From a virus: DNA of 31,970 nucleotides. A program made the position numbers and the translations under genes. The stretch spans positions 1-31,970 of IMG/VR virus record IMGVR_UViG_3300042673_001382; one strand, given 5' to 3'. The notes beneath the pieces were generated by a model, which ran no database searches, was not told the origin of the DNA, and was given only the letters and a program-made list of their open reading frames with translations. Of the stretch, positions 29,165 through 31,970 are shown piece by piece. Position 1 is the first letter of the stretch. The number at the start of each line of letters is the position of its first letter.

Positions 29165-31970
29165 ATGGCTGACGAAAGAATAGACATAGACGTAAGCGGG
29201 GCGCTCCGTGACATTGCCCAACTTAATACCGGGCTTTCCGGCCTCCAGGCGGGCGCAAAGAAAGCGGGGGCGGCCTTTAATGATGCCTTTAGTGCTGATG
29301 AGGCGCAAGGGGTAGCTGATGCCCTGGATGACCTGCAAAGGCAGTACGACAGCCTTAAGAAGTCAGCCGACACTTTGAGAGGTGCACTAAGGAATGCCAC
29401 GAACCCGGACTTAATAAAAGTATATGCCTCCAATATCGCAAAGCTGGAGGCTGGGATGCACAAGCTAGAGCAGACGGGCAAAGCGGCCGGGGTTAACCTG
29501 CAAAAGGTGAACGGCGCGATGGACGTTGGAAAAGAGGTTGTGCAAAATTACATCGGCGCGTTCACTAAGGCCACTATTATCATTGCCGCTATTGACGCGG
29601 TTTTAAAGTTTGGAGCGGAGGCGATAAACCTTGCAAATCAAACGGCAAAGGCTCAAAAGCAGTTTGAAGCGTTTACGGGTAGTGCTGATTCCGCCAGCAA
29701 AATACTTCAGGAATTAAAGGGGTTTGCAAATGAAAAGGTATTACCCACCGATGATGTTTTCCAGGCCGGGAAAGCGCTTTTGGCGTTTGGCGAGGAGGCC
29801 GACAACATTGTGCCGGTATTGGGCCGGATTGCTGATGTATCGAGGGCAACGGGCAAAGACTTTAACGAACTAACGACCATATACGGCAAGGCGCGGGCGG
29901 CGGGTGTGCTGTATGCTGAAGATATTAACCAGTTAGTTGATGCTGGAATTCCTATTATTCAGGAGTTCGCAACGCAAATGGGCGTTTCTAACGACCAGGT
30001 GAAGAAATTGGCCTCTGAGGGGAAAATCAGTTTTGAAGAGCTGCAACTAGCGCTCTTCAATATGACAAAAGAAGGCGGCAAATTTGCCGGTCAAGCTGAG
30101 GCAGGGGTGACGGCTGGCGACAGATTTAGTGTGTCATGGTCAACGGCACTTGAAAAAGTCGGGACGAAGTTAAAGCCCGCTTGGGATAAAATACTCGATG
30201 GGTTGTCGGGTATATTAGATAGCGTTTCTAAACTCGCAGAATCAAACAGTTTCAGCGAGTTTCTGGAAAACAGCGCAAAAACCGTTTTAAAAGTTTCCCC
30301 CATACTTGGGCAGGTTGCGAAGTTTTTTAACGTCTTTCAAGATGAGGAAAAGCAAGGGGCTTTTTTTGACTTACCAAATGCCGAACAAGCCAAAAAAGAC
30401 GCGGAAGAAAAAGAAAGAGTAGAAAAGGAGGCCGAGCAAAAAAGGAAGGATGCAGAAAAGAAACAAGAAAAAGAAAGGGCCGAACAAAGGCAAAAAGAGG
30501 CAGACAAGCGTAAAAGAGAATTAGAGGCTCAAGAAAATCAAAAGAACGCCCTCCGTATCCGGGCAATGAAGGACGGCGAAAAAAAAGAAATCGCCCAGGA
30601 AAAGCTACGCTTCGCCGAACTGAAAAAACAGCTTGAACTGTACAATCTGGACACGACAGATGCAACGGAGCAGCACGAACAAAACATCCTGAAAATACAG
30701 GCTAAATACTTTGTTGAACGGCTTAACAAGAGCCAGGAAGAGATCAGAGCCGCTGAGGCTGCATTAAAAGAGTTACAGGATCTTGAAAACAATACAGCCG
30801 CCGAACGGGTAGCCAATGCAAAGAAACGGGCTGAAGATGTTTTTAACGTCCGGGAATCTGAAATAAACCTACTGGAACAACAGTACGCCAACTACCTGGC
30901 GCAAATGCGAAGTGATGGAGCCGACGAAAAAGCCATAGGCGAACAGCAAATAAAGTTTGATAATGTAATTCAGGCAGAGCGCCTAAAGAATCAGATTGCA
31001 TTTCAAGAGGCGCTACTCTCAACACTTGACGCGGGTGACACGGCGGCAATAGAACAGGCAAAAAATAATATTGCCCGATTAAAGGCAGCTTTAGAGGGTG
31101 TATCCATAAACATCCCACGGCCGGACGGTAGCGGTGGCACTTTGTTTGAGGGCTTAGGGTTTAACGAGGATCAAATAGCAGAGATACAGCGCGGAGCCGA
31201 CAACCTTATTTCCATTATTAACGACGTTAGCGCCGCACAAGTAGAAAAGGCAGAACGGGCTATTGACGCAGCAAACCGTGAGCAAGAAGCGGCGCGGGCA
31301 TTTTATGATGAACAAAAGGCGCTAAACGAGCAAGGGTTTGCCAATGACTTTGATCTGGCAGAAAGAAGACTTCAGGCGGCGGCACAACAAGAGGAACGAG
31401 CAATTGCCCAAAAGAAAAAGGCACAGCGCCAACAAATACTAATTGAATCGGCATTGCAGGCGGCAAACATAGCGTCCGCAGCTGCAAAAACATTCAACGC
31501 CTTTCCGGGGGCATTAACCCCGATTGCTATTGGCCTTGTGAGCCTTATGATAGGCGCGTTCATCGCCTCAAAGGCCCGCGCACTTCAGGCAACCAAGTTT
31601 CGAAAAGGTGGTGAGGGGTATGTTGATGGGCGCGGCGTAATTGTCGGTAATTCCCATGAAAGCGGCGGGGTAGGGTTTGAGGCTGAAGGCGGCGAGTTCT
31701 GGGGTTCTGACGGCAAGCGGTTTGGCATTGTAAACAAGCGCATGACCGCAAAGCACTTCGATCTACTTCAGGCGATAAACACAGACAACCGGGATAAAAT
31801 GCGCGAAGCACTTTCCAATCTGGTTGCCCCGATTGACCGTGATCGTGTTATTGGCGCGGCGGGTGGATCGGTGGCTGTGGTAGTCGGCAAAGACCGCGAT
31901 ACATACAACCTACTGAAAGACTGGAAAAAAGAAGCTGGAAAGCGTAAAACGGTAACAGTTGCCAACGGGT
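29165..31970 (+). CDS. Tape measure protein (3' end beyond the window)
   Basis: The frame is open from ATG 29165 to the window end, 935 codons without a stop. The N-terminal part has a tape-measure domain with GLSGLQAGAKKAGAAF and later ATGKDFNELTTIYGKARAAG, the pattern of the tape_meas_nterm family. Residues about 405-715 form a long Lys/Glu/Arg/Gln-rich coiled coil. A hydrophobic segment (TPIAIGLVSLMIGAFIASKA, near 782-801) precedes a Gly-rich tail (FRKGGEGYV, SHESGGVGFEAEGG). It sets tail length and helps DNA ejection; the tail could be siphovirus or myovirus. Confidence 0.92.
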   Translation, partial: MADERIDIDVSGALRDIAQLNTGLSGLQAGAKKAGAAFNDAFSADEAQGVADALDDLQRQYDSLKKSADTLRGALRNATNPDLIKVYASNIAKLEAGMHKLEQTGKAAGVNLQKVNGAMDVGKEVVQNYIGAFTKATIIIAAIDAVLKFGAEAINLANQTAKAQKQFEAFTGSADSASKILQELKGFANEKVLPTDDVFQAGKALLAFGEEADNIVPVLGRIADVSRATGKDFNELTTIYGKARAAGVLYAEDINQLVDAGIPIIQEFATQMGVSNDQVKKLASEGKISFEELQLALFNMTKEGGKFAGQAEAGVTAGDRFSVSWSTALEKVGTKLKPAWDKILDGLSGILDSVSKLAESNSFSEFLENSAKTVLKVSPILGQVAKFFNVFQDEEKQGAFFDLPNAEQAKKDAEEKERVEKEAEQKRKDAEKKQEKERAEQRQKEADKRKRELEAQENQKNALRIRAMKDGEKKEIAQEKLRFAELKKQLELYNLDTTDATEQHEQNILKIQAKYFVERLNKSQEEIRAAEAALKELQDLENNTAAERVANAKKRAEDVFNVRESEINLLEQQYANYLAQMRSDGADEKAIGEQQIKFDNVIQAERLKNQIAFQEALLSTLDAGDTAAIEQAKNNIARLKAALEGVSINIPRPDGSGGTLFEGLGFNEDQIAEIQRGADNLISIINDVSAAQVEKAERAIDAANREQEAARAFYDEQKALNEQGFANDFDLAERRLQAAAQQEERAIAQKKKAQRQQILIESALQAANIASAAAKTFNAFPGALTPIAIGLVSLMIGAFIASKARALQATKFRKGGEGYVDGRGVIVGNSHESGGVGFEAEGGEFWGSDGKRFGIVNKRMTAKHFDLLQAINTDNRDKMREALSNLVAPIDRDRVIGAAGGSVAVVVGKDRDTYNLLKDWKKEAGKRKTVTVANG

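Noticed and set aside
30327-30891. Overlapping antisense frames opposite the tape measure coiled coil
   Set aside because: They arise from Lys/Glu-rich codons read backwards and have low-complexity Phe/Ser-rich translations without any motif.

Overview
The window reads as 32 kb of a tailed, double-stranded DNA bacteriophage or prophage whose host is a member of the Bacteroidota. Two intergenic promoters fit the Bacteroidota consensus (TTTG or TTG, 19 bp, TAnnTTTG), and many virion genes start behind A/C-rich leaders rather than strong Shine-Dalgarno sequences. Every convincing gene is on the + strand. The genes are tightly packed, with many ATGA-type overlaps, and both window edges cut genes. 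No integrase, repressor, lysis gene or complete tRNA is visible.

Left module (1-6325): replication and DNA modification. A 5'-truncated gene carries three in-frame 21-bp iteron-like repeats and lies directly upstream of a DnaB-like helicase, a layout like lambda O/P with an origin inside the initiator gene. Next come a PP-loop (PAPS-reductase-like) enzyme, a DNA methyltransferase bracketed by direct repeats, a VRR-NUC nuclease, a GIY-YIG-like protein with a hydrophobic tail, a second DNA methyltransferase and several small unknowns.

Junction (6326-7150): the 3' end of a tRNA-Gly(GCC) gene with no 5' half, which is a good attP candidate. A strong terminator follows, then a promoter driving a one-gene unit, then a small RHH-like gene. 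A second promoter begins the next unit.

Packaging and head module (7150-14816): small unknowns, a ParB/Srx-fold protein coupled to a Mom-like DNA-modification acyltransferase, a DUF5681-type small-terminase candidate, TerL, a 185-residue virion candidate, a portal with an unusual Cys4 insertion, and a Mu-F-like head morphogenesis protein.

Appendage block (14806-22371): about 7.5 kb of beta-rich, repetitive proteins that are probably head or tail fibres. It includes a Kelch-like propeller, a protein made of 17 tandem 22-residue repeats, and a fibre with seven 10-residue repeats. It lies between head morphogenesis and the scaffold.

Capsid and tail module (22419-31970): scaffold, major capsid protein, a membrane-anchored or exported small protein, tail-completion candidates, a tail-assembly-chaperone pair that appears to be joined by a -1 programmed frameshift, and a tape-measure protein cut by the right edge. 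The tape measure means a long-tailed (siphovirus or myovirus) particle.

Points most worth checking: the unannotated -1 frame after 28086, the ParB-Mom pair with the other modification genes, the attP candidate, the methyltransferase insertion scar, the in-gene iterons, and terminator-like hairpins ending 5 to 11 nt before three late-gene start codons. No gap between genes exceeds 300 bp.
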